64,000 bases of DNA from Parietaria judaica (lineage: Eukaryota; Streptophyta; Magnoliopsida; Rosales; Urticaceae), in the NCBI GenBank assembly GCA_954871525.1, contig OX940860.1, positions 53,246,724-53,310,723 on the forward strand, read 5' to 3'. Made by a program: the position numbers and the translations under genes. The notes beneath the pieces are model-generated. The model saw only the letters and a program-made list of their open reading frames with translations, did not search any database and was not told where the DNA came from. Positions 44,274 to 56,846 of the stretch are shown here, piece after piece (position 1 is the first letter of the stretch; every line of letters begins with the position of its first letter).

Positions 44274-45189
44274 TATAAATAAATATAAACGAACTAGATA
44301 AATAATAGAAAATTAAATATAAATAATATTTTAATTTAGATGAAATATGGAATTCAGTTAGAAATGAAATTTTGTTTAACGTGACATTTATTGTAAGATA
44401 ATATGAAAAATAGAGTTATCCATTAAATATAAGATACACAAACCCAAGCGCAAAAGGGAAACAATGATATTGTTGAAATATTTATTTTATTCTATTTATA
44501 TTACAAAGATGGATCTAATCTTTGTTACATAATTTTTAATCTTGACTTTTGGAAACGAATCACAAGAATGTGTACATTCTTTCTCGAATCATTTCATTCA
44601 GAGGATGTTAAGGGACATTAAATGTTTTTTTAGAATAATAAACTTGATCGTAATAAAATAGGAAGGAATCGTGAAAATTAAATATATACTGCTTATCGTT
44701 TTCTTTCCAAAAGAAATTTATCACTTTCAGTTGATCAAAGCTCAAGTCGAGGAAGAGTTTTTTCAATTTTGTAATTGATAAGGTATTTATAATTTTCAAC
44801 GACTATATCATGGAGAAGGTTTTCATAAATGTTAATCGTAGAGAAGCAATTAAAATGTCGAAAGACACTCCGGCGAGAGTGTACGGACATAGTTTGTTTT
44901 TGGACTCCATTTCTGCTTTTAGTTTGACTGTTTTTCTTTGAGTTCTTAATACGAGCGAGTAGTATATTTTTTCTAATAAAAAAAATAAAATAAAAATGAG
45001 AAAATAGAATGAGGGCTAAAAGTGATGTTTTTTAAGCATCAAGTTATTTTGCTTTTATATATATATATAGATTTCATGTTATGTGTCTGTATGTGTAATT
45101 TTTTATTTTTTATTTTTATATTATTATATAAACTCGTTATTTATCCTAGAATTTTTGTCCTTTATACCGTATATAGTCTTGTCATTTAT
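44274..45189. other. AT-rich intergenic DNA
   Basis: No gene recognised. Confidence 0.5.
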
Positions 45190-45735
45190 ACAATTTTATA
45201 TATTATTTACCCTGTAATATATATATTCATCCATACCGCCATACCGCTATGTAATCTTATCATTTATACCGCCATACCGCTATATAATGTTGTCATCTAT
45301 CCCGTCATACATGCTCATCATTTTTTATTGTTATTATTTATTAAAGTGATGACCTTGTACATGTATATACCTCTATATGTATTTTATATGTATACCGCTA
45401 TATGTAATTTAAACTGAATATTGATACTGAGCATAAATTTGTGTTCTTGTAATGTTTGTAATTTGTACAGTTTTATATATTATTTACCGTGTATAATATT
45501 TTCATCTATACCGAAATACCGCTATGTAATTTTGTCATTTATACCGCCATACCGCTACATAATCTTGTCATTTACCTCGCCATACATGCTCATCATTTTT
45601 TATTGTTAATTAAAGCGATGACCTTGTACATTTCTATACCTCTATATGTATACCGCTATATGTAATATACATTGAATATTGATACTGAGCATAAATTTGT
45701 GTTCGTGTATTGTTTACCGTTATAAAATAGGTTAC
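45190..45735. repeat. Tandem duplication of ~257-275 bp unit
   Basis: catacatgctcatcattt occurs at 45306 and 45581; tgaatattgatactgagc occurs at 45415 and 45672. Within each unit the phrase ataccgccataccgctat is itself repeated. The plus-strand hydrophobic ORFs (45022-45609) are products of this low-complexity sequence. Confidence 0.8.
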
Positions 45736-45867
45736 CTCTATATGTACTTTACCCTAAACAAATGATTCAACTTATGACTAATAGTAGCCGAAAATGCTAA
45801 TCGTCGAGTGGGCAACGTAGAGGAGATACAGAGAAGATAAAAATTGCTTTTGTTACTGATCAGTGAA

Positions 45868-45955
45868 AGAAGAAGGGAAAGCCCAGAAGAAAGCGAATAT
45901 AAGACATTGAGAGAAGAAGGGAAAGCCCAGAAGAAAGCGAATATAAGACATTGAG
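45868..45955. repeat. Perfect 44-bp tandem duplication
   Basis: Two identical head-to-tail copies beginning agaagaagggaaagcccag. Non-coding. Confidence 0.9.
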
Positions 45956-46087
45956 TAAATAGTGCGGGAAAAATAATAATAATAAAAAAAGAGATAAGAA
46001 AATGGCAAGTAAAAGTAATAAAATAAGAAGAGGAGAGAGACAAAAGATTTTGCTTTTACACCTCGCACCTTTAATGAAGTGTATGGA

Positions 46088-46924
46088 TGTTAAGGTCGGA
46101 TTTGGTCAAATCCATCCTCAACACAACTCGTGTCGTTTTGTCCCATAAACGACGTAAGAGGAGGGCGAGGAGGTTCGTTGACCGATGGTCAACCAAGGAA
46201 CATCCTCGAGGAGGTTTAAGCCGCGACGAAGTCTGACTAGGGTAAAGGCGAGCCGCGACGAAGTGTCCCATCACTCTCTCGTCGAGGCATCGACGACGAA
46301 GCGTGCAGAGCTGAATGACCACTGACGAGATGTGCATTTAATGATGCCCACCTACCCACTCGACGAGAGGCATCGACGACGAAGCGTGCAGAGCTGAATG
46401 ACCACTGACGAGATGTGCATTTAATGATGCCCACCTACCCACTCGACGAGAGGCATCGACGATGAAGCGTGCAGAGCCGAATGACGGCTGACGAGATGTG
46501 CATTTAATGAAGCCCACCTACCCACTCTGGCAGTCTGCTCTAAGAATGACGTAAAGCACGGGTTAACCACGCTTCCCTCAAATCACTCCGAGAGAAACTA
46601 GTGATTAGATGTGAGAAAAAGGCGGGAAAAATGTGAGAAGGCATAAAGTTAGCTCTATAAAAGGCAAGTTAAGCCTCGTTTGTAAGGGTTCGAAAAGAGA
46701 GGAAGAAACCAGAGATAAAAGAGAAAGTATTGTAAGAGAAAGGCTGAAGAAATAGAGAGAGTTCCTTGTATTCGATCCTTCAACTGTCCAGCTATTCAAC
46801 GAAAGAAAACCGAGCTCTTGTCGGAAATATAATAAATCAAAGATATTCACTGATCATTGTTGTTAATTTGTTCTTTGTGATTATTTTTGTGACTGGAAGA
46901 GGGAGGTGAAAATCGCCTTCTACA
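46088..46924 (+). repeat. Solo Tat LTR
   Basis: TGTTAAGGTCGGATTTGG to ...CTTCTACA, the same family as the element A LTR (5704-6451), with TATA ctataaaagg at 46654. atgga precedes the start (46083-46087) and recurs at 46926-46930, one base beyond the end. There is no primer site or coding sequence after it, so it is a solo LTR. It contains three copies of an 83-bp unit (gcatcgacgacgaag at 46287, 46370, and a variant at 46453). Confidence 0.85.
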
Positions 46925-46930
46925 AATGGA

Positions 46931-47187
46931 CGTAAGACATGAACAAGAATAAGAATAAGGGTTGATGCTCTTTAAATCGACCACTTAAAGTTACTCATGC
47001 AATTCGCCCGTTGTCACGTGGGTGACGCAAAGGATAAGCTTGGGAATGCAAATTTCTACTTCTAATGTTTATGTTTTATTAAGTAGTTCCAAATCATCTT
47101 TCGATTTATAGGAGAACGAACGACATAATGCCCAACAGGGGCCAAATAGTATTTATTACAATCTATACATTCACAAAGCCAATGTGG
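46931..47187. other. 3' flank of NPF gene
   Basis: Expected 3' UTR of the minus-strand NPF gene. No other feature seen. Confidence 0.5.
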
Positions 47188-47980
47188 CTAAGAAGAAGGC
47201 TTCCTGGCTTGGAAGCTACGGGCACACGCCATGTACGCCAACGTATTGACCAAACTAAGACCAGCCAACAGCCAGAAGAAACAATCGAGCTAACCTTTGT
47301 TCAGATCATCCGGGAACCACGCCGTGAAGCGCGTCACCGCCATCAGAAGCAACGAGTTGAGATAGTATCCCAGCGACACCGACGTCAGCATCAGCGCCGT
47401 GCAGAGGCTGCGCATTGCCCCCGGGGCGTGCTCGTAGAAGAACTCCAGCAGCCCGATGTACGTGAAGATCTCCGAGGCGCCCATCAAAAAGTATTGGGGC
47501 ACTTGCCACAGCACGCTGAGACGCGAACCAAGCTCTTGGGTAAGACGCAGCCGCTTGGCTTCCACCACTGCAGCGCACGACAGGGAGAGGGCGGTGATGA
47601 CGAGGCCGATCCCCATCCGCTGCAGCTGCGTGAAGCCTTTGCTGTTGCCCGTGAGTTTCGTGGCGAGAGGTACGATGAGTAGGTCATAGAGGGGCAGAAG
47701 GACGAGGACAGCGAGGGCGTCGAAGGTGGAGATTGACGCGGGAGGTATGGCCACAGAAAAGACGGTTGTGTCCATCAGCATGCCTTGCTCAAGGAACGAC
47801 GTAGATACCTGCCCGTACGCGGTGCCAAAGATGATCCCGGTTGCCCAAATGGGGAATAGACGGAGCAGTGTCTTCAGCTCTTCCACTTGGGTTACAGGGC
47901 AGAGCCGCCACGGACTGGACATGTGTCCGGTGTCGACATCGATATCGGCGGCGGCAATTACAGCGGCTTTGTCGAGGAAC
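47188..47980 (-). pseudogene. NPF/POT transporter, exon 4 (C-terminal half)
   Basis: It encodes FLDKAAVIAAADID, PWRLCPVTQVEELKTLLRLFPIWATGIIF, IPPASISTFDALAVLVLLPLYDLLIVPLATKLTG, GFTQLQRMGIGLVITALS, LWQVPQYFLMGASEIFTYIGLLEFFYEHAPGAMRSLCTAL and FPDDLNKG. This is the classic second half of plant NPF proton-coupled transporters (MFS fold, transport of nitrate, di/tripeptides or hormones); wording is closest to the NPF8/PTR group (inference). An in-frame TAG at 47290-47292 replaces the usual His after NKG. The frame beyond it, LDCFFWLLAGLSLVNTLAYMACARSF to the stop at 47188, is otherwise intact. The acceptor AG precedes 47980, and its first base completes the Arg codon begun in exon 3. Confidence 0.92.
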
Positions 47981-47989
47981 CTGAAGCAA

Positions 47990-48403
47990 TAATAGAGTTC
48001 ATTTGGATTTATATTTTGATAGGATCCAAACACAATTTCAAACAAGAAATTCGGCCAGCAGCAATTCACCAATGTAATTAATCCATTTATTACGATGCAA
48101 GAAAACAAATATCCCGACTTTTCATTCGAGAGCAATGTCGAACACTCTCCAAACAAGACAAGACAAGACATGACAAAACGTAAAACTCCGTGACGGCGAA
48201 ATGCTAGGAGCCTGTAGGAGATGACGAAATGTCATTAATGACATGTAAAGGACTCGCATACGAAAAAGATTAAATTACATGACCGAAGAACCCCTAACAG
48301 CATAAATGACGGAAAATACATAAAAGAACTTGACTTGCTAGAGACATTAAGTGATCACGGGTCTATCATATTTCTCCCAAAGACAGGACATAAAGACAAT
48401 TAC
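47990..48403. repeat. Dispersed repeat filling NPF intron 3
   Basis: Intron 3 (47981-48403) consists largely of a repeat starting ttttgataggatccaaacac, related to 30358-30760 in the MRS2 intron. A short run of acaag units (caagacaagacaagac) lies at about 48156-48171. No ORF. Confidence 0.55.
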
Positions 48404-48693
48404 CTTAGTGTAACACTGTGCTCCAATTTGCAGCTGTTGTCAACGGGAAGACTCGCGTCCAGTTTTTCGTAAAGTAGAGTGGGGTCTCTAGGCACCTTCA
48501 AGCTCCACTTCCGGCACGAAGCAACCAAAACCTGGAAAATTCTCGCAATCGGGTTTCCACGGGATTCCTGAACTCTATAAAGAGGGGTACCAGAGAGAAA
48601 AGCGACCACAGCAACCGTCATAAACAACGCGGGAATGCCAAACCCCAGTGACCAACCAACATTATCTTGAATCCAAACCAGAAACGTGGTCGC
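48404..48693 (-). pseudogene. NPF transporter, exon 3, 3' part (split by retrotransposon)
   Basis: From the insertion edge it reads ATTFLVWIQDNVGWSLGFGIPALFMTVAVVAFLSGTPLYRVQ, RIFQVLVASCRKWSLKVP, LYEKLDAS, KLEHSVTL and then a GT donor at 48403. The 5' part of the same exon lies at 56847-57118, on the far side of an 8.15-kb gypsy element. Removing the element and one gtcgc duplication gives a 557-bp exon whose frame is open and whose phases fit exons 2 and 4. The insertion is therefore the lesion here, not decay of the exon. Confidence 0.92.
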
Positions 48694-50855
48694 TGTAACG
48701 CCCCTATATGGGGGTTAGAAGAATAAGACAAAAACGACGACTTTTCAAACTTGGACCGGTCAATGACACATCATCATTCGACCGATACCGTGGAATATTC
48801 AATGTCCACGTCAACAAACATATAACTTTTGCCCATGGGACTTAAAACGACAATACAACATCAACGACCACAGTTTATACAACACCATAAAACGACAAAT
48901 ATAAAGTACCACCATCACAAATGTCCTTAATTTAATCCTTTACATTTTCGAAATTAAAGATCAACTGAAAACACGAAATTCACCATGACGAACATTAAAG
49001 GTTTAGGTAAGCAAAACGACACGTAGACTTCCTGAATCAAACTATTCCTCGTCCGGAGTCTGATACTGAACACCACCTGAAGCTGGAAAGAAAAAGATGT
49101 ATATGGAAGGGGTGAGCACCACACGCTCAGTAGGGAATCTATTACCAATTCTCTTGACCGAACCATTATTAGTCAAATTACAATTAAACAAATTAAATGC
49201 CAACATAAACCATTTAATCGTCATTTTCAATAATTTTATCACTTTCAACAATAAAATAAATAAATAAATATACTCCACAAAAGTCAAATCATTTCGGTGG
49301 TCCATGCCGAGTCAGCTCGCGCCTTTTCTCCACTATATCCCATCGAGTCCTCAAAGCACGAGCACAGGTTGACTAGAAGTCCCTAACCGTAACTCGCCAT
49401 CGACTCGGGATCCTAATCACCACCAAAGACGGCCAGTTCGCCATGGGTCGAAATGTTGACTTTTGGGTCAACACTCATATCCATATCCGTATCCATATCC
49501 GGCCTACTGCGCAGTAGCCAGCTACTCGTCAGCAGCTCATCCGCCCGAAGCGGGTACCATATCAACATACACATCATCCGCCCAAAGCGGGTACCATATC
49601 ATAATAATCATCATCCGCCCGAAGCGGGTACCACATCATCACACGTCATACCGACGTAACCATAAACATAAATATAATAATGAGCATCAATCCGATGCAA
49701 CCATACCTGGTATCCAGCCTCGCTATCAAGCGACGACAATCACAATATTAACTTTTACCTTTTAATTAAAACAACATTTTATTAATTCCAATTTTTAACC
49801 TATCCGGTTCAATCTCCATTAAACGTTGGTTTCTACGTTCATTTTAAATTGCGAGAAAAGGTAATAGCCCCTACCTCGATTTGTGGAAACTTGATCGATT
49901 GACTAGCTAGTTGAAGATGCGGGTTTTCCTTGGCCTTGAGCCCGATGATCGCAACTTGAGGTTCCGATACCGTGTCCGAAACGGGCAATACGATTCGCAC
50001 GGTCTCCAAGGCTAACACAGAATGACAATTAAACTTTAATATAATACCGATGTCATTCATAAGTCGAAATATCACTAAGATTGGAATTCAAATTGTCAAT
50101 TGAAAACCCGATATGCTGAAAATTAACCCGGGCCGAATTCCCGTCGGGCACGCAAAACGAGGCAGCAAAACGGGCATCAATTCGACAATGTAATACCTCT
50201 CCTAGTCTAATTCGACTATTCTAAACACAATGGCGAGGTCAATTTCATCAATTCAAAGCCCGAAACACACTCAATTTAATCCTTTTAACTTCTGAAACTA
50301 GGGCAAGGGAATTGAAGCTCACCGGGAGTCCGATTACAATTCCGATCGAGGGCTTTCGATCTCCTCGACGAGAGCTTTAAAACCCCCAAATCAATTTCAG
50401 GATCGGAAGTGTACGACGCCGGCCGGCGGCGATGGTGGCCGGCGGCGACGGCGACGGAGCGCCTCCATCAAACACTACTGAGCCTCCTCAGTCCGACTAT
50501 GGTGTTAGTTTTCTCAAATTCAAACCCAAATGAAAAAGATCTAGAATTAAAAACCGAACCTTCCGGCGACTATTCCGGCCAAACGCCACCACGTCAGGTC
50601 GCCATCCGCCTATCAGCACGTTCGCCTTCTCGAGAGCTTTCCGGCGACACCAAAATCTCGTCGATCGGAGTTCTAGAGAATAAGTTATGGTGTCTTGAAT
50701 CTTGGATGTGAGAGAAAGAAAAAAAAATGAAGAGAGAGAGGGGGAGTACGGGGAAATGAATGAGAGGGGGAAAGAGAATGGTTCATTCGAACCTTTTCTC
50801 TGACAACAATAATTTTTTTTTAATAAATATATATATATATATTATGGGCTTGACA
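48694..50855 (-). repeat. 3' LTR of E1
   Basis: In plus coordinates it runs tgtaacgcccctatatgggg to gggcttgaca. It contains three copies of catccgcccgaagcgggtac (49540-49632), each with a ccg-aag-cgg style mini-palindrome. Small ORFs in it recur at 54927-56684 simply because the other LTR is a copy. Confidence 0.93.
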
Positions 50856-50884
50856 ATACTCCACCCCTTTAAAAAAAATTCGTC
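50856..50884 (-). promoter_or_regulatory. Polypurine tract of E1
   Basis: Minus strand aaaggggtggagtat ends exactly where the 3' LTR starts, as required for plus-strand priming. The same motif is at 59638-59655 in E2. Confidence 0.8.
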
Positions 50885-50888
50885 CTCG

Positions 50889-53800
50889 AAATTTAAACGA
50901 AACTACTCCCGAACAAAGACGGGTACTTCTCCATCATCTCTGACTCTAACTCCCAGGTTGCCTCTCTTACTTCGTGATGATTCCACACCACTTCGACTAG
51001 AGGAATCTCTCATTGACGAAGAACTTTTACTTCACAGTTGATAATATGAATCGAGCATTACTCATATGTCGCATTTTCTTGAAAAGGTATCTCTGTCCAC
51101 TCAATGATTTGACGAGGATCGGGTTCATATATTCTCAACATCGACACATGAAACACATTGTGAACGTGAAATAATTGTGGAGGTAAATCAAGCTTGTATG
51201 CGAGTGGTCCGACTCTTTCAACTATCTAGAATGGACCGGACGCTGAGCCAACTTTTCTTTTATTCTAAAACGAGAAACACCACGCATGGGTGTAACCTTT
51301 AGAAACACATAGTTGCCAACCATGAATTCCAATGGCCTTCGTCTTCGATCCGCATAACTCTTCTGGCGAATTTGAGCAGTCTTGAGTCTTTCCCAAATAA
51401 GCGTAATCGCTTCAGTTTTCTCTCTGAGGTAGGAAGGACCGAAAGTAATACGATCTTCATACTCGGTCCAACAAAGAGGTGAACGACAAGGTCGACCATA
51501 CAAGGCCTCATACGGTGTCATACCGATACTAGCCTGAAAGCTATTGTTGTAAGCGAACTCCACGAATGGTAGTTGCTCCTTCCACTTTCCTCCAAAATCC
51601 AAGGCGCACGCCCGAAGCATGTCTTCTAAGATCTGAATCACTCGCTCTGATTGTCCATCAGTATGAGGATGAAAAGCTGTGCTCAAACTCAATTCAGTTC
51701 CCATCTCTTTCTGCAATCCTCTCCAAAACTTGGAGGTGAAACGAACGTCTCGGTCAGAAACTATTGAAACAGGGACCCCATGAAGCTTTACTATCTTTTC
51801 CACATATAGTTTACAAAGTTTCAGAACTTTGTAATCTGTCCGAATAGGGATAAAGTGAGCTGATTTTGTCAATCTATCAACGATCACCCACACCGCATCG
51901 TGTCCGCCCCGAGACCGATGAGGTCCCGAAACGAAGTCCATTGTGATGCAGTCCCATTTCCACTCAGGTATTTCAAGTGGTCTAAGCTCCCCGCCAGGTC
52001 TTTGATGCTCTACTTTGACCATTTGGCAGACTGGACATCTCTTCACGAACATCGCCACATCCGACTTCATTCCGTACCAATAATATTGCCTCTCCAGATC
52101 CTGGTACATCTTCGTACTCCCTGGGTGAAAAGCAAACTTGGAACGATGAGCTTCATGTAAAATGGCGCTTCGTAACGTAGTATCATCAGCTACCGCAAGC
52201 CTCCCTTTGTACAATAAAAATCCATCGAGTCCCACATTCTATCCTTCAAGTTGTTCTCCAGCTTGTAATCGATTCTATACCTCTTGTAACGTTTCATCGC
52301 TCCACTGACTTTGTCTAACTGGAGTACCATTGATGGAACGGGTATGACGTTATATGCACATGCATTATACCCATCGCTATGGAATTCTAAATTGTAATCG
52401 CCAATGGTAACCGATCTTTTCCATAATTCCAAGGTCAAAGAAGCAACCAAACCATGATTCTTCAGACTTAATGCATCGGCGACCACCTTTACTTTTCTTG
52501 GGCGATATCGTAGACTAAAACCATAATCTTTCATATACTCCACCCATCTTCGTTGTCGTAGATTCAAGTCTCTCTGCGTGAACAAATACTTGAGACTTTG
52601 ATGATCGGTGAATATCTCAAATCTTGAGCCGTAAAGATGACAACGCCAGATTTTGAGTGCAAATATCACTGCTGCTAGCTCCAAGTTATGGGTAGGATAA
52701 TTTAGTTCGTGCGACTTCAAATGCCTAGAACCATATGTCACCACTCTCCCTTGTTGAATGAACACACAGCCTAGTCCACTTCGAGATGCATCCGTATACA
52801 CTGTAAGTACTTCATCTACATTAGGAACAATAAGGACATGAGCACTCGTCAATCGTCATTTCAATTCTGAAAAGACTCGTCACATCTAGCATCCCAACTG
52901 AACTGAACATCTTTTCTGGTAAGCTTGCTTATCAGCACACCAATCTTTGAAAAATTTTCCACAAACTTTCTGTGGTAACCCGCAAGCCCTAAGAAGCTTC
53001 GGACTTCTATCACATTTCTTGGTTGCCTCAAGTTTAAGATAGCTTCGATCTTTGACGGTTCTACGGCAATACCTTCTTGCGAGATCACGTGGCCTAAGAA
53101 TTTTACTTCTGTCACCCAAAATTCACATTTTTCTTTCTTTGCATAGAGACGGTAGTCCCGCAAAGTCTGCCAAACTATTCGCAAATGTTCTTCGTGTTGT
53201 TGAGGGTTCTTGAATAGATAAGTATGTCGTCAATAAAGACAACGACGAATCGATCCAAGTATGACCGAAAAGAAAAAAAAATCTATTCATTAAGTCCATA
53301 AACGCCGCTGGAGCGTTCGTTAAACCAAAAGGCATAACCGTGAACTCAAATTGATCATATCGTGTACGGAACGATGTCTTCGGAATATCTGCATTTCGAA
53401 TCCTCAACTGGTGGTAACCTGACCGCAAGTATATCCTTGAGAAGAACTAGCGTCCTCCCAGTTGATCGAATAGGTCATCAATTCGTGGCAAAGGTTTTTT
53501 TTTTTAATCATTATCATGTTGAGCTGTCTGCAGTCCACACAAAGGCGTAAACTATCATTAGTTTTCTTAGCGAATAACACCGGCGCTCCCCACAGTGATG
53601 TACTCTTCCAGATAAACATTTTACTCAACAAGTCGTCTAATTGCTTCTTCAATTCTGCCAATTCTTCTGGAGCCATACGATAATGAGCCATAGAAATCGG
53701 AAAACTCCCAGGAACTAGGTCAATCTCAAACCCAATCCACAATCTGGATTCTAAAATCTCCGAGGAAAACACATCTTCAAGATCTTGTACTATGGGGATG

Positions 53801-54148
53801 TGCGGGTTGATTGCACTTTGCGTCACACCTTCGATGGCACAATTAACTCCCGACCCTTCAAAATTCATATTTCCTCCAAGGAGAGACTTCAAGATAAAAT
53901 TACGAGGCCATATTAACATGCTCATTCTCTTTTTCTCTAAGGGTGCCATGTATTTTGTAGCAGTCTACTATAGCACGGTACTTCTCGAATAAATTCAATT
54001 TCAATGTTACATCAAACTCGATCATACGGAGAACGATTACGTCAAATGAGAATTTACTTCCCTCTATGACAAGCTTACAAGACTTGCAGATCATTAAAGC
54101 TTTTGGCAATTTCCTATATGAGCGCACAACGATGAAGGAATAATACAT
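50889..54148 (-). pseudogene. E1 protease remnant, RT, RNase H, integrase, chromodomain
   Basis: From high to low coordinates: a protease C-terminal half ([30 protein letters not shown]; 54148-53900) with no D-S/T-G active site; RT in three shifted frames (53949-52861) with [25 protein letters not shown] and a VFIDDIL catalytic core; RNase H (52852-52480: [47 protein letters not shown]); and integrase (52235-51222) with the zinc-binding HEAH/CPVC region, Asp in ITMDFV, Asp in IVSDRD, Glu in DGQSERVIQ. Near 51238 the frame breaks compared with E2. The chromodomain-like tail (EIPLVEVVWNHH-EATWELESEMMEKYP) follows with stops. Non-functional in cis. Confidence 0.9.
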
Positions 54149-54639
54149 GTCTCGAGGTTTTTGGCTGAAACAATCAGTTCTGAGAAATTAGAGTAACGCT
54201 TTCGCGTAAAGTTCTCACAAACCCATTGCGCATGAAATCATTACCCATAATTTACCATTCTAGCTTCAGGGCTAACTACGACATCAGAATTATAAAGTAA
54301 ATCAAATTTTTCTTCATTAATGCCAATCGCATTTCAATTGTAGCAGCATCAGGAAATTCATCAAACTATAGAGGATTTTGGAACAGGATCTCATTAAAAG
54401 ATTTCATTATTTCAACTGCAGAACTAAGAGATTGTATCAATTATTATGGAACATAGAATACAATGCAGATTCTTCAATATTTAACGGGGGACGCAGATTT
54501 AGGGTACTTTAGGAATTCCGAACCATGTTGATCAACTGTAAAAAGATTAAATGTCAGGATTATGGATGGTGATACAGAATAAAACACGACCCAAAATAAT
54601 TAAAGAAAATAAATAATTTTATGGTGTTGTACCCTAGGT

Positions 54640-54666
54640 GCTGTAACCTAGGCTCTGATACCAAAC
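54640..54666 (-). promoter_or_regulatory. Primer-binding site of E1 (initiator Met tRNA)
   Basis: Minus strand tggtatcagagcctagg starts three bases after the 5' LTR and matches the known complement of the plant initiator methionine tRNA 3' end. Priming could still occur even though the coding region is dead. Confidence 0.88.
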
Positions 54667-56797
54667 TGTAACGCCCCTATATGGGGGTTAGAAGAATAAG
54701 ACAAAAACGACGACTTTTCAAACTTGGACCGGTCAATGACACATCATCATTCGACCGATACCGTGGAATATTCAATGTCCACGTCAACAAACATATAACT
54801 TTTGCCCATGGGACTTAAAACGACAATACAACATCAACGACCACAGTTTATACAACACCATAAAACGACAAATATAAAGTACCACCATCACAAATGTCCT
54901 TAATTTAATCCTTTACATTTTCGAAATTAAAGATCAACTGAAAACACGAAATTCACCATGACGAACATTAAAGGTTTAGGTAAGCAAAACGACACGTAGA
55001 CTTCCTGAATCAAACTATTCCTCGTCCGGAGTCTGATACTGAACACCACCTGAAGCTGGAAAGAAAAAGATGTATATGGAAGGGGTGAGCACCACACGCT
55101 CAGTAGGGAATCTATTACCAATTCTCTTGACCGAACCATTATTAGTCAAATTACAATTAAACAAATTAAATGCCAACATAAACCATTTAATCGTCATTTT
55201 CAATAATTTTATCACTTTCAACAATAAAATAAATAAATAAATATACTCCACAAAAGTCAAATCATTTCGGTGGTCCATGCCGAGTCAGCTCGCGCCTTTT
55301 CTCCACTATATCCCATCGAGTCCTCAAAGCACGAGCACAGGTTGACTAGAAGTCCCTAACCGTAACTCGCCATCGACTCGGGATCCTAATCACCACCAAA
55401 GACGGCCAGTTCGCCATGGGTCGAAATGTTGACTTATGGGTCACCACTCATATCCATATCCGTATCCATATCCGGCCTACTGCGCAGTAGCCAGCTACTC
55501 GTCAGCAGCTCATCCGCCCGAAGCGGGTACCATATCAACATACACATCATCCGCCCAAAGCGGGTACCATATCATAATAATCATCATCCGCCCGAAGCGG
55601 GTACCACATCATCCCACGTCATACCGACGTAACCATAAACATAAATATAATAACGAGCATCAATCCGATGCAACCATACCTGGTATCCAGCCTCGCTATC
55701 AAGCGACGACAATCACAATATTAACTTTTACCTTTTAATTAAAACAACATTTCATTAATTCCAATTTTTAACCTATCCGGTTCAATCTCCATTAAACGTT
55801 GGTTTCTACGTTCATTTTAAATTGCGAGAAAAGGTAATAGCCCCTACCTCGATTTGTGGAAACTTGATCGATTGACTAGCTAGTTGAAGATGCGGGTTTG
55901 CCTTGGCCTTGAGCCCGATGATCGCAACTTGAGGTTCCGATACCGTGTCCGAAACGGGCAATACGATTCGCACGGTCTCCAAGGCTAACACAGAATGACA
56001 ATTAAAATTTAATATAATACCGATGTCATTCATAAGTCGAAATATCACTAAGATTGGAATTCAAATTGTCAATTGAAAACCCGATATGCTGAAAATTAAC
56101 CCGGGCCGAATTCCCGTCGGGCACGCAAAACGAGGCAGCAAAACGGGCATCAATTCGACAATGTAATACCTCTCCTAGTCTAATTCGACTATTCTAAACA
56201 CAATGGCGAGGTCAATTTCATCAATTCAAAGCCCAAAACACACTCAATTTAATCCTTTTAACTTCTGAAACTAGGGCAAGCGAATTGAAGCTCACCGGGA
56301 GTCCGATTACAATTCCGATCGAGGGCTTTCGATCTCCTCGACGAGAGCTTTAAAACCCCCAAATCAATTTCAGGATCGGAAGTGTACGACGCCGGCCGGC
56401 GGCGATGGTGGCTGGCGGCGACGGCGACGGAGCGCCTCCATCAAACACTACTGAGCCTCCTCAGTCCGACTATGGTGTTAGTTTTCTCAAATTCAAACCC
56501 AAATGAAAAAAATCTAGAATTAAAAACCGAACCTTCCGGCGACTATTCCGGCCAAACGCCACCACGTCAGGTCGCCATCCGCCTATCAGCACGTTCGCCT
56601 TCTCGAGAGCTTTCCGGCGACACCAAAATCTCGTCGATCGGAGTTCTAGAGAATAAGTTATGGTGTCTTGAATCTTGGATGTGAGAGAAAGAAAAAAAAA
56701 ATGAAGAGAGAGAGGGGGAGTACGGGGAAATGAATGAGAGGGGGAAAGAGAATGGTTCATTCGAACCTTTTCTCTGACAACAATAATTTTTTTTTTA

Positions 56798-56836
<39 letters not shown>

Positions 56837-56846
56837 GGGCTTGACA
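54667..56846 (-). repeat. 5' LTR of E1
   Basis: Nearly identical to 48694-50855. The main length difference is a longer TA run at 56803-56833. It carries the promoter that would drive E1 RNA on the minus strand, away from the 5' part of NPF exon 3. Confidence 0.93.

Larger units (their letters stand above)
48694..56846 (-). mobile_element. Tekay-type Ty3/gypsy element E1, complete insertion in NPF exon 3
   Basis: 8153 bp, flanked by the perfect 5-bp duplication gtcgc (48689-48693, 56847-56851). LTRs are 48694-50855 (3' LTR) and 54667-56846 (5' LTR), about 2.16-2.18 kb. I count eleven substitutions between them plus length changes in A/T runs, so about 0.5%. The internal region is only 3.81 kb: protease remnant, RT, RNase H, integrase and a chromodomain-like C-terminus, all on the minus strand and frame-disrupted. 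No Gag is encoded. Long LTRs, integrase wording (SPLCW, RQKSYADRRRRPLEF) and the C-terminal chromodomain place it in the Tekay/Del chromovirus group. Confidence 0.93.

Noticed and set aside
45022..46068. Hydrophobic ORFs on both strands
   Set aside because: Made of tandem repeats and T-rich sequence; no conserved motif.
47128..47992. Plus-strand and other-frame ORFs over NPF exon 4
   Set aside because: Shadow frames of a conserved minus-strand exon in GC-rich sequence.
48954..50711. Small ORFs recurring at 54927-56684 and 57605-58515
   Set aside because: They lie in Tekay LTRs and recur because the LTRs are copies; no start context or protein similarity.
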